From Nocardioides ochotonae (GTDB lineage Bacteria; Actinomycetota; Actinomycetes; Propionibacteriales; Nocardioidaceae), in NCBI RefSeq assembly GCF_011420305.2, contig NZ_CP061769.1, forward strand, positions 3,645,001-3,709,000: 64,000 nucleotides of DNA. The letters run 5' to 3'. Shown here one piece after another: positions 45,803-53,738 of the stretch. The first letter of the stretch is position 1. The number at the start of each line of letters is the position of its first letter. The notes under the pieces were generated by a model. It was not told the origin of the DNA, searched no databases, and saw only the letters and a program-made list of their open reading frames with translations. The position numbers and the translations under genes were made by a program.

Positions 45803-47185
45803 TCAGCTCTCGGCCGCGAGGACGGTGCCCGGCTCGACGCGGCGGGCGGACTCGGCCTTGACCTCCACGTCGCCGACCACCTCCACGCCCTTGCCGAAGG
45901 TGACGTCGCCGTCGACGCGGAAGGCGCTGGCCTTGCGCAGCGAGGGCGCGCCCTCGGGGAAGCGCTTGTCGAACTCGCCGACCAGCTTGAAGAACCCGGT
46001 GTCGAGGTCGATGAAGGGCACCTGCGCGGCGGACTGGTCGAGCACGAAGTCGTCGCGGATGTCGTAGACGTCGGAGCGCAGCACCAGCAGGTCGTTGGTG
46101 GTCTTCACCGGGATGAACCGGTCGCGACCGACCTCGATCAGCCGGGAGCCCTCGAACACCTCGATCGCGGCACCCATCGCCGTCTCGATCTGGACCACCT
46201 CGGGGCTCGAGGGGTCGCCGGGGTCGACGGTCTTGACGTTGCGGATCATCGGCAGCCCGAGGATGCCGGAGCGCTCGTCGAGGGTGCGCTGCATGGCCTG
46301 CAGGTCGAACCAGAGGTTGTTGGTCGAGCAGAAGCGGTGCCGGCCGAGGTCGGCGAGCGCGTCCTTGTCGGCGTCGAGGGTCTGCGCGCTCTCGCGCAGC
46401 ACGATCCGCCCGTCGCTGAGGCGGCGTGCGAAGTGGCCGCCCTTGCGGTCGGAGGGAGTACGACGTACCGCCTCGATCGCGAACGGCGCGCCGCTCTGGG
46501 CGAACCAGCCCGCGACCCGGGCGTCCGGGACGGCGCCGAGGTTGTCGGAGTTGGAGACGAAGACGTAGCGGTAGCCCGCCTCGATGAGTCGCTCGAGCAG
46601 GCCGGTGCCGCGCAGCGCGGTGTAGATGTCGCCGTGGCCGGGCGGGCACCACTCGAGGTCCCGGTCGGCCGGCCAGTTCGCCGGGGTGAGGTCCTTGGTG
46701 AGGAGCTTGGGCTCCTTGTTCTGGAGGAACTCCAGCGGCAGGCCCTCGACCGGCAGGTCCTCGTAGCGGGTCAGCGCGGCCATCGTGTCCGCCGACGTGC
46801 GGAAGCTGTTCATGAAGATCAGCGGCAGCGTGGCGTCGTACTGCTGGCGCAGGTGGAGCACCTGGCGGGCGATGATGTCGAGGAACGAGAGCCCGCGACG
46901 CACGCACAGCAGCGACTTGGCGCGGTCCATGCCCATCGAGGTCCCGAGGCCGCCGTTGAGCTTGATCACCGCCGTGTGTCGCACCGCCTCGGCGGCGACG
47001 TCGTCGGGGACCTCGACGTCCGCGAGAGCCTCCATGTCGACCGGCTCGATGGTCGACTCGGGGATCATCCCGGTCTCGCCGTGCTCGAGCAGCCGGTAGT
47101 AGTGGGCGAACGTCTCGATCGCCACCTCGTCCACTCCGGCGGCCATCATCTTCTCGCGCGCCTGTGTCAGGCCTGCACTACCCAT
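45803..47185 (-). CDS. UTP-glucose-1-phosphate uridylyltransferase (UDPGP type)
   Basis: A 460-residue UDP-glucose pyrophosphorylase of the eukaryote-like UDPGP family rather than the short bacterial GalU type. The N-terminal UTP loop is VIKLNGGLGTSMGMDRAKSL; then PLIFMNSFRTSADTM, EFLQNKEPKLL and YVFVSNSDNLGAVPD. A C-terminal beta-helix ends the protein (GDVTFGKGVEVVGDVEVKAE). It supplies UDP-glucose for glycans. The gene is probably leaderless (TACGAT six bases before the ATG), sharing an overlapping divergent promoter with the cyclo-ligase gene. Confidence 0.92.
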   Translation of the reverse strand: MGSAGLTQAREKMMAAGVDEVAIETFAHYYRLLEHGETGMIPESTIEPVDMEALADVEVPDDVAAEAVRHTAVIKLNGGLGTSMGMDRAKSLLCVRRGLSFLDIIARQVLHLRQQYDATLPLIFMNSFRTSADTMAALTRYEDLPVEGLPLEFLQNKEPKLLTKDLTPANWPADRDLEWCPPGHGDIYTALRGTGLLERLIEAGYRYVFVSNSDNLGAVPDARVAGWFAQSGAPFAIEAVRRTPSDRKGGHFARRLSDGRIVLRESAQTLDADKDALADLGRHRFCSTNNLWFDLQAMQRTLDERSGILGLPMIRNVKTVDPGDPSSPEVVQIETAMGAAIEVFEGSRLIEVGRDRFIPVKTTNDLLVLRSDVYDIRDDFVLDQSAAQVPFIDLDTGFFKLVGEFDKRFPEGAPSLRKASAFRVDGDVTFGKGVEVVGDVEVKAESARRVEPGTVLAAES

Positions 47186-47191
47186 GGGGCG

Positions 47192-47201
47192 ATCGTAGGC
47201 T
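47192..47201. promoter_or_regulatory. Overlapping divergent -10 boxes
   Basis: ATCGTAGGCT contains TAGGCT on the plus strand (47196-47201, six bases before GTG 47208) and TACGAT on the minus strand (47197-47192, six bases before ATG 47185). The two hexamers share a TA step, so one opened bubble could serve two leaderless genes. Confidence 0.55.
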
Positions 47202-47207
47202 CGCCGT

Positions 47208-47816
47208 GTGCCCGAGCCACAAATTCCTCCCAGAATCCCACCGGTCGGCGCGGCGGCCGCCAAGACCGCCGTGCGCGATCGCCTGCTCACGGCACGCCGG
47301 CGCCTGCCGCTGACCGAGATCGGCGCGGCCGCGCGCGCGATCGCCGGACACCTCGTCGAGACCCCGGAGGTGGCGCGGGCCGCGACCATCGCGGCGTACG
47401 TCTCGGTGGGCACCGAGCCCGGCACCACCGCGCTGCTCGAGGCGCTTACCCAGGCCGGACGCCGGGTGATCCTGCCGCGCCTGATGCCCGACGGCGACCT
47501 CGACTGGGGCACCTGGCGCGGCGAGCAGTCCCTCGCCCCCGCGAAGCTCGGACTGCTCCAGCCCGAGGACTCCCTCGGCGTCGCGGCGATCGCCACCGCC
47601 GACGCGGTGCTCGTGCCCGGACTGGCGGTCGGCGAGCACGGGATGCGCCTGGGCCGCGGCGGCGGGTCCTACGACCGGGCGCTGGGCCGGGTGCCAGCCG
47701 GCACCTTCACCTGTGTGCTGCTGTACGACGACGAGGTCGGCATCGACGTCCCCGCCGAGCCCCACGACCGCCCGGTCCGTGCCGCTTGCTCGCCGGCGGG
47801 GTTGGTGCGGTTCTAG
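47208..47816 (+). CDS. 5-formyltetrahydrofolate cyclo-ligase
   Basis: A 202-residue ATP-dependent enzyme converting 5-formyl-THF to 5,10-methenyl-THF. The N-terminal basic helix KTAVRDRLLTARRRLPLTEI and the diagnostic GEHGMRLGRGGGSYDRALGR are present. Divergent placement beside the UDPGP gene is the normal actinobacterial arrangement. GTG start. Confidence 0.93.
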   Translation: MPEPQIPPRIPPVGAAAAKTAVRDRLLTARRRLPLTEIGAAARAIAGHLVETPEVARAATIAAYVSVGTEPGTTALLEALTQAGRRVILPRLMPDGDLDWGTWRGEQSLAPAKLGLLQPEDSLGVAAIATADAVLVPGLAVGEHGMRLGRGGGSYDRALGRVPAGTFTCVLLYDDEVGIDVPAEPHDRPVRAACSPAGLVRF

Positions 47817-47857
47817 GACGGTCGACCGAGCGGGACCGTTGGTAGGGCAGGGCCGTG

Positions 47858-47914
47858 GGTCGAGCTTGTCGAGACCGCGGTGGAGAAGCCCTTGTCGTCG
47901 AACGTGCGTTCGAC
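47858..47914. repeat. Two extragenic palindromes before HNH gene
   Basis: GGTCGAGCTTGTCGAGACC (47858-47876) is an imperfect palindrome of a kind I remember as widespread in high-GC actinobacterial genomes. GTCGAACG-TG-CGTTCGAC (47897-47914) is a perfect 8-base-arm palindrome. Both lie in the 146 bases between the cyclo-ligase and the DUF222/HNH gene. Confidence 0.6.
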
Positions 47915-47962
47915 TAGAACGCCGCTGCCAAGCGGGCGGAGGTCGACGTCCTGGAGGCCGCT

Positions 47963-49162
47963 GTGGTGTGGGCGGCGATGCACCCGGAGGAGTCGGTGGT
48001 CGAGGCGCCTTCCACGGGCTCGGTCTTCGGCGAGGTCGCCGTTCCGCTCGCGGGTGAGGGCACGCCGTTGGTCGCGGAGTTCGCGCCGATGGAGTTCGGT
48101 GCCGCGCTGGGCATGTCGACCGACGGCGCGCGGGCGCTGGTCGGTGATGCGCTGGAGCTGGCGCACCGGCTGAAGCGGACCTGGCAGCTGGCGCGTGCGG
48201 GCAAGGTGCCGCTGTGGAAGGCGCGGCGGCTGGCGCAGCTGACCACCTCCCTGCCGATGGAGGGCGCAGAGTTCGTCGACCGCCAACTCGCCGGCTTCGT
48301 GGGCAAGATCAGCTGGGCCGCGATCGAGCGCCTCGTCGACCAGGCCCGCGTCGCCTACGACCCCGAGGGCGCGGAGAAGGACCGCCTCGCCGCCGCCGAC
48401 GGCCGGCGCTTCGACGTGCACACCCGCGAGGCCAGCCACGACGGCACCGTCCACGTCGAAGGGCTCCTCGACCTCACCGACGCGATCGACCTCGACACCG
48501 CGATCCGCCAGGGCGCCGACGAGCTCTCCACCCTCGGGTCCACCGAGTCGTTGGACGTGCGCCGCTCGATGGCCGCCGGCGAGCTCGCCCGACGGCAGCT
48601 CGCCTTCGACCTGCGCACCGAAGCTGGCAGCGCCACCGAGGGCACCGCGTCGGTCGTGAAGCCGAGGCAGGTGGTCATCCACGTCCACCTCTCCCACGCC
48701 GCGATCAGCCGTGACGAGGCCGGCTTCGCCAGCATCGAGGAGACCCGCTCCATCGTCTCCACCGAGCAGGTCCGCGACTGGTGCGCCAGCCCCGACGCTC
48801 ACGTGACCATCAAGCCGGTCATCGACCTCGAGGCCCATCACCACACCGACGCCTACGCGATCCCCGACCGACTCGTCGAGCAGACCCGGCTGGGCCAGCC
48901 GGTGTGCGCCTTCCCGTGGTGCGAACGACCAGCCCGCCGCTGCGACACCGACCACGTCACCGCCCACGGTGATGCTGGCCCGACGTGCAGCTGCAATCTG
49001 GCCCCGTTGTGCCGGCGCCACCATCGCGCCAAGACCCACACGGCGTGGACCTACGACAAGACCGACGCCGCCACCTATCTCTGGCGATCCCCGCACGGGC
49101 TCCACCTCGTGAAGGATCACGGCACCACGAGCCTCGTCGCCGCGCACCCGCCGGACGAGTAG
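47963..49162 (+). CDS. DUF222/HNH endonuclease-like protein
   Basis: A protein of up to 399 residues with an N-terminal DUF222 helical region and a C-terminal HNH nuclease domain: CAFPWCERPARRCDTDHVTA, then CNLAPLCRRHHRAKTH, with zinc-binding Cys pairs. Such genes are multicopy (REP13E12-like) in Actinobacteria and of unknown role. The frame continues upstream (NAAAKRAEVDVLEAAVVWAA) to an in-frame TAG at 47915-47917, with VVERAFD beyond it, so the N-terminus looks shortened. The GTG chosen has GGAGG five bases before it. Confidence 0.8.
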   Translation: MVWAAMHPEESVVEAPSTGSVFGEVAVPLAGEGTPLVAEFAPMEFGAALGMSTDGARALVGDALELAHRLKRTWQLARAGKVPLWKARRLAQLTTSLPMEGAEFVDRQLAGFVGKISWAAIERLVDQARVAYDPEGAEKDRLAAADGRRFDVHTREASHDGTVHVEGLLDLTDAIDLDTAIRQGADELSTLGSTESLDVRRSMAAGELARRQLAFDLRTEAGSATEGTASVVKPRQVVIHVHLSHAAISRDEAGFASIEETRSIVSTEQVRDWCASPDAHVTIKPVIDLEAHHHTDAYAIPDRLVEQTRLGQPVCAFPWCERPARRCDTDHVTAHGDAGPTCSCNLAPLCRRHHRAKTHTAWTYDKTDAATYLWRSPHGLHLVKDHGTTSLVAAHPPDE

Positions 49163-49250
49163 ATCCACCGCCCCGAACCCCGTCAGCACCCAGCCGGCGG
49201 GGCCGCACCGCTGCGTGGGCCTCAGCAAACTCGACCAAGGGGCGCGGCGC

Positions 49251-51866
49251 TCAGCCCTCGTCGTCCTCGACCGCCTTGAGCACCAGCCGGTGCTCGGCGG
49301 CGTCCTCGACGGCGTCGACCTCGAAGGGCCAGGGGATGGTCTCGCCGCGGGCCCAGAGGTCGGTCTGGTCGGTGTAGTGCTTGCTCGCGGGGTGGCCGGA
49401 GACGCCGGTGAGGCTGATCCAGCGGGACTCGTCGAGGTCGGCGAGGGAGACGACCATCCGCATCGACGGCGCGGCGGTGACCTCGAAGCCCTCGGCGGCG
49501 TCCCAGGCGGTGGCGTCGACCGTCGAGCTGCCGCCGCCGACCTGCCAGCCGCCGCGGTTGACCAGGCGTTCGACCACTCCGATGCCGGACTCGCCGAGCG
49601 ACGGGGAGCGCAGCTCGAGGCGGTGCAGCTGCCCCCACCGCCACGCCTCGGGGTCGCTGTCGGAGAGTCGGGTCAGGTCGTCGCGGGCCTCGGTCAACGC
49701 GGCGGCCAGCACGTCGTCGCGGGTCTCGCGCTCGGCGGTCCGCACGTCGTCCCACCACGGGTCGTCGGGGCGCTCGAGCAGGCGTGCCACGACGGCGTAC
49801 CAGCGCTGCCCGCCGTCGGGCCACAGCTCCTCGGAGAGCTCGTCGTGGAAGGTGAGCTCGAGCAGGTTGCGCCACGCCACGTTGAAGTACGCCGCGCCGG
49901 GACTGTCCGCGTCCTGGCTGTGGTCCCACTCCTCCAGCACCCGCTGCCCGTCGGAGGCATAGCCCTGGGGCAGCTCCACGTCGAGGAGGTACGGCGTGAG
50001 CGTGGCGGCGAACGGGTGGTGGCGGTCCAGCTGCACGTCGAGCATGTCCTCGACCGACACCTCGCCGCCGTCGGCCAGCCGGTCGGTGAGCCGGTCACGG
50101 ATCCGCTGCGCGCGGTAGCCGCGGTCCCAGTCCTCGGTGAGGTGGTAGGGGTAGCCCGGGCCGACGACCGCCTGGTTGGCGGTGACGACGAAGCCCTCGT
50201 CGGGGTCGAGCGCGAAGGGCAGCGCCGCGAACGGCACCGACGTGCCGGTCCACTCGTCCTCCGCGCGCCAGCCCCGCCCCGGCAGTCGGCCGTCGTTGCC
50301 GGACTTGCGCACCGGCACCCGCCCGGGGGCCTGGTAGCCGATGTGCCCCGCCCGGTCGGCGTAGACGAGGTTCTGCGCCGGCACCGCGAAGTCGGCGGCC
50401 GCCGCGCGGAAGGAGTCCCAGTCGGTCGCCAGGTTCATCGCCAGGATCGCGTCGGCGGTGGGCGTCGGCTCCAGCGCGGTCCACGCGAGCGACACGGCGT
50501 ACTCCCGCCCGTCGCGGGCCCCGCGCTCGTCGGCGACCGAGGCCACCTGGTCCGAGACCCCGGAGAGCACCGGGCCCTGGTCGGTGCGGCGCACCTCGAG
50601 CTGCACGTCGTCGCCGCCGGCGACCTCGATGGTCTCGGTGTGGGTCACCAGCGGGCGCCAGCCGCGGTCGTCGAGCCAGCGCTCGCCGTCGATCTGCTCG
50701 AGGTAGAGGTCGGTGACGTCGGGGCCGAGGTTGGTGAACCCCCAGGCGATGTCGGCGTTGTGCCCGATCATCACGCCAGGGACCCCGGAGAAGCTGAAGC
50801 CGGCGACGTCGAGGGGGCAGTCCGGCGAGACCGTGCGGCAGTGCAGCCCGATCTGCATCCACACCCCCGGCATCGTGACGCCGAGGTGCGGGTCGTTGGC
50901 GAGCAGCGGCGCACCGGTCTCGCTGTGCGCGCCGTCCACGACCCAGCTGTTGGAGCCGATGCCGTCGCCGCGCCCGAGCAGCGCCGGCAGCGCTTGCACG
51001 CTCGCCCCCACGTCGCGCAGGGCCGCGCGCTCGCCGGCGGTGTAGCCGGGGCGCAGCGGGTTGCGGCTGTCCGGGCCCGAGGCGCCGGGCTCGAAGACCC
51101 CGTCGATCACCGCACCCTCGCCGACGATCGGTGCGTGCTCCTCGAACGGGTACGCCGGCCAGAGCTGGCGAGCCCGCGCCGCCCCGACCTCCGCCTCGGC
51201 CAGCACCCGCCCGATCTCCTCGCCCATGTTGCCGCGCAGGTCCCACGCCATCGCCTTGAGCCAGGCCAGCGAGTCGACCGGCGTCCACTCCTCGGGGCGG
51301 TAGGACAGCCCGCCGAGGCGCAGCACGGTGTACTCCACGGCGATCTGGGACGGCGAGTGCTGGGCGAGGTAGGCGTTCACCCCTGCGGCGTACGCCTCCA
51401 GCGCCTCCCGGGTCTCGGGGGCGACCAGCGCCAGCTCGCGCTCGGCGACCCGCCGCCAGCCCATCGTGCGGACCATCGCGTCGCTCTCGACCGCGTCCTC
51501 GCCGAACAGCTCGGCGAGCCGGCCGGCGGTGGCGTGCCGGCGCACGTCCATCTCGAAGAACCGCTCCTGCGCGTGCACGTAGCCCTGGGCGCGCACGAGG
51601 TCCTCCAGGGAGTCGCCGTACAGCTGCGGCACGCCGTGCGCGTCGCGCAGCACCTCCACGTCGGCGCCCAGGCCGGGCAGGTCGCGGGCGCCGTCGACCT
51701 GCGGCAGCGGGCGGCGCTCGAGCGCCGCCGCGACCAGCACCCCGACCACGAGGACGAGCGTGAGGACGGCGGCGAGGTACGTCGTGACGCGGACGGCGCG
51801 CGGCTGGCGCGCGAACGACCGGGTCCACCGGCGGACCCGGCCCTGCGAGGATGTGGCGTTCGTCAT
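49251..51866 (-). CDS. Penicillin acylase family Ntn-hydrolase
   Basis: An 871-residue exported amidase of the penicillin G acylase/AHL acylase family. The N-terminal span VTTYLAAVLTLVLVVGVLVA serves as signal or anchor. The alpha chain includes VLRDAHGVPQLYGDSLEDLV; the autoprocessing site GDGIGSNSWVVDGAHSETGA makes Ser the N-terminal nucleophile of the beta chain. ANDPHLGVTMPGVWMQIGLH follows. Substrates may be acylated amino acids, lactones or peptides; no neighbour tells. Its start is 28 bases from the CIRCE-like site. Confidence 0.9.
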   Translation of the reverse strand: MTNATSSQGRVRRWTRSFARQPRAVRVTTYLAAVLTLVLVVGVLVAAALERRPLPQVDGARDLPGLGADVEVLRDAHGVPQLYGDSLEDLVRAQGYVHAQERFFEMDVRRHATAGRLAELFGEDAVESDAMVRTMGWRRVAERELALVAPETREALEAYAAGVNAYLAQHSPSQIAVEYTVLRLGGLSYRPEEWTPVDSLAWLKAMAWDLRGNMGEEIGRVLAEAEVGAARARQLWPAYPFEEHAPIVGEGAVIDGVFEPGASGPDSRNPLRPGYTAGERAALRDVGASVQALPALLGRGDGIGSNSWVVDGAHSETGAPLLANDPHLGVTMPGVWMQIGLHCRTVSPDCPLDVAGFSFSGVPGVMIGHNADIAWGFTNLGPDVTDLYLEQIDGERWLDDRGWRPLVTHTETIEVAGGDDVQLEVRRTDQGPVLSGVSDQVASVADERGARDGREYAVSLAWTALEPTPTADAILAMNLATDWDSFRAAAADFAVPAQNLVYADRAGHIGYQAPGRVPVRKSGNDGRLPGRGWRAEDEWTGTSVPFAALPFALDPDEGFVVTANQAVVGPGYPYHLTEDWDRGYRAQRIRDRLTDRLADGGEVSVEDMLDVQLDRHHPFAATLTPYLLDVELPQGYASDGQRVLEEWDHSQDADSPGAAYFNVAWRNLLELTFHDELSEELWPDGGQRWYAVVARLLERPDDPWWDDVRTAERETRDDVLAAALTEARDDLTRLSDSDPEAWRWGQLHRLELRSPSLGESGIGVVERLVNRGGWQVGGGSSTVDATAWDAAEGFEVTAAPSMRMVVSLADLDESRWISLTGVSGHPASKHYTDQTDLWARGETIPWPFEVDAVEDAAEHRLVLKAVEDDEG

Positions 51867-51888
51867 CGCGCGCCATTCTGCCGTGTCG

Positions 51889-51920
51889 TATCATTGGCAC
51901 TCGCGCACGTCGAGTGCCAG
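51889..51920 (+). promoter_or_regulatory. CIRCE-like HrcA operator behind a -10 box
   Basis: TTGGCACTC, nine bases, GAGTGCCAG (51894-51920) has eight of nine arm bases paired and matches the CIRCE layout (TTAGCACTC-N9-GAGTGCTAA) bound by HrcA. TATCAT (51889-51894) immediately precedes it, the typical relation in heat-shock promoters. A leader of about 100 bases then leads to fmdB. The penicillin acylase gene runs away in the other direction. Confidence 0.75.
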
Positions 51921-52001
51921 CGCCGTCACTGCGACGACGACCAGACCTTCCTGCGCGGACCCTCCCGTCCGCCGAGCAGTCCCGAGCACCCCGGAGCCCC
52001 C

Positions 52002-52328
52002 ATGCCTACCTACCAGTACGCCTGCACCGAGTGCGGCCACCAGTTCGAGCAGGTCCAGAGCTTCTCCGAGGACGCGCTGACCGAGTGCCCCGCCTGCACC
52101 GGCAAGCTCCGCAAGCTCTACAACGCCGTCGGCGTCGTCTTCAAGGGATCGGGCTTCTACCGCACCGACAGCCGCTCCTCGTCCTCCGCGAGCGAGCCGG
52201 CCGCGAGCTCCTCGTCTTCGTCCTCGAGCTCCAGCGACGCTGGGTCCTCCTCGTCCTCCTCGAGCTCCTCCACCTCGACGTCGACGACGAGCTCCTCCTC
52301 GACCCCGGCGGCGTCCTCCAGCAGCTGA
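52002..52328 (+). CDS. fmdB: FmdB-type zinc-ribbon protein with Ser-rich tail
   Basis: A 108-residue protein. Residues 1-52 form the FmdB zinc ribbon, MPTYQYACTECGHQFEQVQS, with a second pair in ECPACTGK. It is a putative regulatory or metal-binding protein. The last roughly 50 residues are almost pure Ser with a few Ala, Thr and Pro, longer than usual. The CIRCE-like site upstream suggests heat-shock control. Confidence 0.87.
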   Translation: MPTYQYACTECGHQFEQVQSFSEDALTECPACTGKLRKLYNAVGVVFKGSGFYRTDSRSSSSASEPAASSSSSSSSSSDAGSSSSSSSSSTSTSTTSSSSTPAASSSS

Positions 52329-52366
52329 CCCTGTGGAGGGCCGCGGCGGAGGGCCGCATCGCGACC

Positions 52367-52372
52367 TAGCGT
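52367..52372 (+). promoter_or_regulatory. -10 box of a leaderless gene
   Basis: TAGCGT is six bases before the GTG of the CpaB-like gene, without a ribosome-binding site. Confidence 0.45.
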
Positions 52373-52378
52373 CGAGGG

Positions 52379-53026
52379 GTGCCCCTCGACCTCTCCCCCG
52401 TCACCCCTCGCCGACCTGTCCGCGCCGCGCGCGCCGTACGCCGTGCGGTGCTGGCGCGTCGCCGGCTCCTGGCCGCGGTGCTGGTCGCCGTGGCGGTCGC
52501 CGCCGGGCTGCAGGCCAGTGCCGACCCGCCCCCACGGCGTGACATCGTGCTGGTCGCTGCGCGCGACCTGCCGTCGGGGGCCGCGCTGGCCGCCGACGAC
52601 CTGGTCGAGGTCAGCTTCGCACCCGGCACCGCGCCTGCCGGGCTGGCCGAGGCGCCGGTCGGCCGGGTGCTCGCCGCACCGCTGCGCGCCGGTGAGGCGG
52701 TGACCGACGTACGCCTCGTCGGCCCGGCGCTGACCCGCGCCCATCCCGGCCTGGTCGCGGTGCCGGTGCGGCTCCCCGACGCCGGCATGGTCGCGCTGCT
52801 GCGCGTGGGCGACGTGGTCGACCTGGTGGCCGCCGACCCGCAGGGCGGTGAGCCCGCCGTGGTCGCGCACGCGGTCCCGGTGCTGGCGGTCCCGGACCAC
52901 ACCGCCGACGCGGGCGCCCAGGGACTCGGCGGCCGGCTGGTCGTCGTCGGTGCCCTCGAGGCCGACGTGCCCGTCCTGGCCGACGCGGCCGTCCGGCACT
53001 ACCTCAGCTTCTCCTACAGCGGCTAG
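52379..53026 (+). CDS. CpaB/SAF-domain protein
   Basis: A 215-residue protein with an N-terminal membrane anchor (RRLLAAVLVAVAVAAGLQAS) and a SAF domain (IVLVAARDLPSGAALAADDL), as in the Flp-pilus protein CpaB/RcpC. A second domain, VPVRLPDAGMVALLRVGDVV, is the RcpC-like part. No tad/flp genes are adjacent, so its role is uncertain. Likely leaderless GTG start. Confidence 0.78.
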   Translation: MPLDLSPVTPRRPVRAARAVRRAVLARRRLLAAVLVAVAVAAGLQASADPPPRRDIVLVAARDLPSGAALAADDLVEVSFAPGTAPAGLAEAPVGRVLAAPLRAGEAVTDVRLVGPALTRAHPGLVAVPVRLPDAGMVALLRVGDVVDLVAADPQGGEPAVVAHAVPVLAVPDHTADAGAQGLGGRLVVVGALEADVPVLADAAVRHYLSFSYSG

Positions 53027-53071
53027 CCTGCGAGATCCGGCTTTCCTCAGGCCACTCCCCTAGGAGCACCC

Positions 53072-53512
53072 ATGCTGAGCGGATTCAAGAACTTCCTGCT
53101 GCGCGGAAACCTCGTCGAGCTCGCCGTCGCGTTCATCATGGGCGGCGCCTTCGCGACCGTGGTGACCGCGATGGTGGACGTGATCATGGACCTCGTCGGC
53201 AAGGCCGGGGGCGTCAAGGACTTCTCCAACTACGAGCCGAAGGGCGTCTCGGTCGGCGCGTTCATCACCGCCCTGATCTCGTTCGTGATCCTCGCGGCGG
53301 TCGTCTACTTCCTCATCGTCACGCCGTACACGAAGGCCAAGGAGCGCTACTTCCCCAGCGCCCCGCCCGGTACGCCGGAGGACATCAAGATCCTCGGCGA
53401 GATCCGCGACCTGCTCGCGACCCAGCAGGGCGGCGCGGGCGGCACCGGGCAGGGCGGCACCACCAACCCCGGGGTCACCGACGGACCCGGCACCACCAAC
53501 CCGGGGGTCTGA
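53072..53512 (+). CDS. mscL: Large-conductance mechanosensitive channel
   Basis: A 146-residue channel releasing solutes during osmotic downshock. MLSGFKNFLLRGNLVELAVA and FIMGGAFATVVTAMVDVIMD form the N-terminal helix and TM1; FITALISFVILAAVVYFLIV is TM2. The cytoplasmic helix EDIKILGEIRDLL is followed by a Gly/Thr tail with the duplicated unit GTTNPGV. AGGAG lies five bases before the ATG. Confidence 0.95.
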   Translation: MLSGFKNFLLRGNLVELAVAFIMGGAFATVVTAMVDVIMDLVGKAGGVKDFSNYEPKGVSVGAFITALISFVILAAVVYFLIVTPYTKAKERYFPSAPPGTPEDIKILGEIRDLLATQQGGAGGTGQGGTTNPGVTDGPGTTNPGV

Positions 53513-53528
53513 CCCCGTAGGGCAGCGG

Positions 53529-53738
53529 TCAGGAGCCGTGGTGCGGCGGCACCTGCGCACGCAGCCAGGCGTCGTTGCCGCGGTCCTGGCCCGGCTCGGG
53601 CTCGCGCTCGTCGCGCGTGGTCTCCGGGAGCGTCTCGCCGAAGACCTCGGCGAGACGCTTGCGGCGCTCCCACGCGGACTCGCGGGCCCCACGGACCCCG
53701 GCGGACCCGCCCGCAGCCTCGGCTCGCTCCGCGCTCAC
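53529..53738 (-). CDS. Small basic/acidic protein, unknown
   Basis: A 69-residue protein with conserved-looking centre RESAWERRKRLAEVFGETLP and a polar C-terminus. GTG start overlaps the LCP gene stop by GTGA, so it is made together with that protein. I recall similar small proteins following LCP genes in relatives but cannot name a function. Confidence 0.65.
   Translation of the reverse strand: MSAERAEAAGGSAGVRGARESAWERRKRLAEVFGETLPETTRDEREPEPGQDRGNDAWLRAQVPPHHGS

Noticed and set aside
45803..47185. Classical bacterial galU
   Set aside because: Length and motifs (LNGGLGTSMG, FMNSF, EFLQNKEPKL) are those of the UDPGP family, so the gene symbol was left empty.
47813..49228. 471-codon minus-strand open frame opposite the HNH gene
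   Set aside because: Antisense shadow; the plus-strand frame has the DUF222 and HNH motifs.
49215..51990. Plus-strand open frame running into fmdB
   Set aside because: It is the reverse complement of penicillin acylase. Only the last 108 codons, from the ATG at 52002, look like a protein family.
52158..52328. Microsatellite or assembly artefact in the Ser-rich region
   Set aside because: Serine codons are mixed rather than a simple repeated unit, so a normal coding origin is more likely.
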